Below, piece by piece: positions 5,471 to 6,755 of a stretch of 6,755 nucleotides of DNA; positions within the stretch are counted from its first letter, which is position 1; each line of letters begins with the position of its first letter. The DNA is from Anaerolineae bacterium (GTDB taxonomy: Bacteria; Chloroflexota; Anaerolineae; Aggregatilineales; Phototrophicaceae), in assembly GCA_014379235.1 (NCBI GenBank), contig JACMMD010000211.1, positions 1 to 6,755 of the forward strand, given 5' to 3'. Below the pieces are notes generated by a model. The model was not told the origin of the DNA. It made no database searches and saw nothing but the letters and a program-made list of their open reading frames with translations. Position numbers and translations under genes: made by a program.

Positions 5471-6577
5471 ATGGCAACGATTGAACTTAGACAAGTCGAG
5501 AAAAAGTTTGGCGAGAGTTTCGCTGTACGCCCGATGGATTTCACTATCTATGACGGCGAATTTGTCGTGCTGCTAGGGCCGTCGGGCTGTGGCAAGACAA
5601 CCACGCTGCGGATGATCTCCGGTTTAGAGTCAGTGACTGGCGGGCGCATCTTCTTGAATCAGCGCGATGTCACATGGCTGCATCCCAGTGATCGGGATGT
5701 GGCGTTCGTGTTTCAGTTTTTCGCGCTGTATCCACATCTCACGGCGCGGGACAACATCGCGTTTCCACTGCAAGCACAGGGCGAGAACCGCGCTAATGTC
5801 GATAAGCGCGTTCAAGATGTGGCGCGGATGCTGCGTATCGAGCATTTGCTGAAATCACGGCCCGGCGCGTTGAGCAGCGGCGACCAGCAGCGTGTCGCGT
5901 TAGCGCGGGCGCTGGTTCGCAGGCCAGCGGCCTTTCTGATGGATGAGCCGTTGGGCGCACTGGACGCGGATTTCCGTGAGACGATGCGCGCCGAGATCAA
6001 GCGTTTGCATATCGATCAAGGCGCGACGACGGTCTATGTGACGCACGATCAGATCGAAGCGATGGCCATGGGTGATCGTATTGTGGTCATGTCGGCGGCG
6101 GTGGTACAGCAGGTGGGTACGCCGTTCGAAGTCTATCACAATCCAGCGAACCTGTTTGTGGCGCGTTTCATCGGCAGTCCGGGTATGAATCTGCTTTCCG
6201 GGCGCGTTGCTGATGGCGTGGTTCATCTGCCGGGGGGCAACCGTGTTCCAATTCCACCGGAATGGCAGTATGCGCTCAACGCGGAAATCGGCAGTGAAGG
6301 GCAGATTGTCATGGGTTTTCGTCCCGAAGCGGCGAAAGTCACGGATGCGGGTGCGATGACGGCAGAAGTTTATGCGTCGGACTTGCACGGTGGCTATACG
6401 ATGCTGCACTTAGCTTTGAGTGGCGGCAGCACAGACCTCGTTCATGCGCGTGCAAGCCGTCAGGCGGCCAACTTTGCAATTGGCACACCCGTGCGCTTTG
6501 ACCTCGATCCCGCGATGGTGCGCTTCTTTAATCCCAAAACCGAATTGGCACTCAGACCGGAGGTGCGCCTTGAGTAA
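5471..6577 (+). CDS. ABC transporter ATP-binding protein, MalK/UgpC-like (ATPase 1)
   Basis: Predicted 368-aa cytoplasmic ATPase energising the importer. In order it shows an A-loop aromatic (Phe13), Walker A GPSGCGKTT (36-44), Q-loop Gln82 (VFQFFALYPHLT), signature LSSGD (134-138), Walker B FLMDE with Asp158 and catalytic Glu159, D-loop ALDAD (163-167) and H-loop His192 (VTHDQIEAMAMGDRI). After about residue 235 comes the MalK-type C-terminal OB/TOBE region (GSPGMNLLSG, then MGFRPEA at 281-287). Every catalytic residue is present, but the signature departs from LSGGQ at its third and fifth positions. The length is normal for MalK-like proteins (about 360-380). ATG 5471 has only a weak GGAT upstream and overlaps the TAA of a 13-codon open frame as TAATG, so translational coupling is possible. 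A second ATPase gene overlaps its 3' end, suggesting heterodimer formation. Confidence 0.95.
   Translation: MATIELRQVEKKFGESFAVRPMDFTIYDGEFVVLLGPSGCGKTTTLRMISGLESVTGGRIFLNQRDVTWLHPSDRDVAFVFQFFALYPHLTARDNIAFPLQAQGENRANVDKRVQDVARMLRIEHLLKSRPGALSSGDQQRVALARALVRRPAAFLMDEPLGALDADFRETMRAEIKRLHIDQGATTVYVTHDQIEAMAMGDRIVVMSAAVVQQVGTPFEVYHNPANLFVARFIGSPGMNLLSGRVADGVVHLPGGNRVPIPPEWQYALNAEIGSEGQIVMGFRPEAAKVTDAGAMTAEVYASDLHGGYTMLHLALSGGSTDLVHARASRQAANFAIGTPVRFDLDPAMVRFFNPKTELALRPEVRLE
6559..6565 (+). promoter_or_regulatory. Shine-Dalgarno site for the second ATPase, inside the end of ATPase 1
   Basis: GGAGGTG lies within the last codons of ATPase 1; its GGAGG core is 6 nt before TTG 6570. It supports that unusual start over GTG 6579, whose spacing would be about 15 nt from the core. 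It indicates tight coupling of the two ATPase genes. Confidence 0.75.
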
Positions 6578-6755
6578 CGTGGCGCTGCAAGGTATTTCCA
6601 AGCAGTTCAGGCAGTCGATTGCCCTGCGCGATGTTTCATTTTCGATCAATGACGGTGAATTTTTCGTGCTGCTGGGCCCGACAGGCTCAGGTAAAACGAC
6701 CACTCTGCGAGTGATTGCCGGACTTGAGAAGCAGGACGAAGGCAGTGTGTTATTC
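6570..6755 (+). CDS. Second ABC transporter ATP-binding protein, N-terminal part (ATPase 2; 3' end outside window)
   Basis: The first 62 codons of another MalK-like ATPase are visible and run off the right edge. The translation begins MSNVALQGISKQF with an A-loop aromatic at Phe13. It continues through LRDVSFSINDGEFFVLLGP to Walker A GPTGSGKTT (36-44), followed by LRVIAGLEKQDEGSVLF. It aligns residue for residue in spacing with ATPase 1 (both have Phe13 and Walker A at 36-44) but differs in many positions, so it is a paralogue, not a duplicate. The chosen TTG start overlaps the ATPase 1 stop by 8 nt (TTGAGTAA) behind a strong GGAGG. GTG 6579 is the alternative start and would shorten it by three residues. 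Two ATPases for one permease pair suggest a heterodimeric motor, as in the GlpS/GlpT pair of the rhizobial glycerol importer. Signature, Walker B and C-terminal domain lie outside the window. Confidence 0.93.
   Translation, partial: MSNVALQGISKQFRQSIALRDVSFSINDGEFFVLLGPTGSGKTTTLRVIAGLEKQDEGSVLF

Noticed and set aside
5900..6409. 169-residue antisense frame inside ATPase 1
   Set aside because: It lies opposite the Walker B and H-loop region of a complete ATPase; the Arg/His-rich translation has no domain signature.
1..6755. Mobile elements, CRISPR arrays, RNA genes, toxin-antitoxin or phage defence genes
   Set aside because: I saw no transposase motifs, terminal repeats, regular spacer arrays, tRNA-like cloverleaf or defence domains; nearly all of the window is accounted for by the sugar-uptake operon and its regulator.

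Overview
The window is a compact, single-strand (+) carbohydrate-uptake locus. In order it holds the 3' part of a D-2-hydroxyacid dehydrogenase gene, a ROK-family repressor, an extracytoplasmic solute-binding protein, two MalF/MalG-type permeases, a complete MalK/UgpC-like ATPase and the first 62 codons of a second ATPase that runs off the right edge. Together the last five genes form a CUT1-type (maltose/polyol class) ABC importer. The protein flavour suggests a bacterium such as an Anaerolineae-like Chloroflexota: long CUT1 loci, a ROK regulator carrying the zinc motif, a MalG protein with the polyol-type C-terminus, and a 2-hydroxyacid dehydrogenase with the TPHW variant. This is recognition from memory, not a search, and the taxon is tentative.

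Layout. Positions 1-521: dehydrogenase tail, lacking the N-terminal half and the GxGxxG nucleotide-binding loop. Positions 522-639: the main control region. It has a near-consensus sigma-70 promoter (TTGACG, 17-nt spacer, TACAAT). An inverted repeat just downstream overlaps the predicted transcription start and closely resembles the Bacillus-type XylR (ROK) operator. Positions 640-1926: the ROK regulator, read here from GTG rather than from the longer TTG start. Positions 1927-2059: a 133-nt gap with no terminator and no second operator copy. Positions 2060-3394: binding protein with a plain Sec signal peptide and no lipobox. Positions 3395-3477: a gap with a strong 10-bp hairpin lacking a U-tract. 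Positions 3478-5424: the two permeases, 3 nt apart. Positions 5471-6577: ATPase 1. From 6570: ATPase 2, overlapping ATPase 1 by 8 nt and starting at TTG behind a strong Shine-Dalgarno sequence.

How it would work. The binding protein captures a sugar or polyol outside the membrane, the MalF/MalG pair forms the channel, and ATPases 1 and 2 probably form a heterodimeric motor. The ROK protein is inferred to sit on the operator at its own promoter until a sugar ligand releases it. Because no terminator separates it from the transporter genes, the same promoter could drive the whole operon. The dehydrogenase may belong to the catabolic branch, but the substrate cannot be fixed from this window.

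Novelty. No undescribed system is visible. The points most worth a second look are the XylR-like operator/promoter, the tandem ATPases with a degenerate LSSGD signature in the first, the hairpin between binding-protein and permease genes, a vicinal Cys-Cys pair in the binding protein, and a Cys-bearing extra segment in the MalG-like permease.
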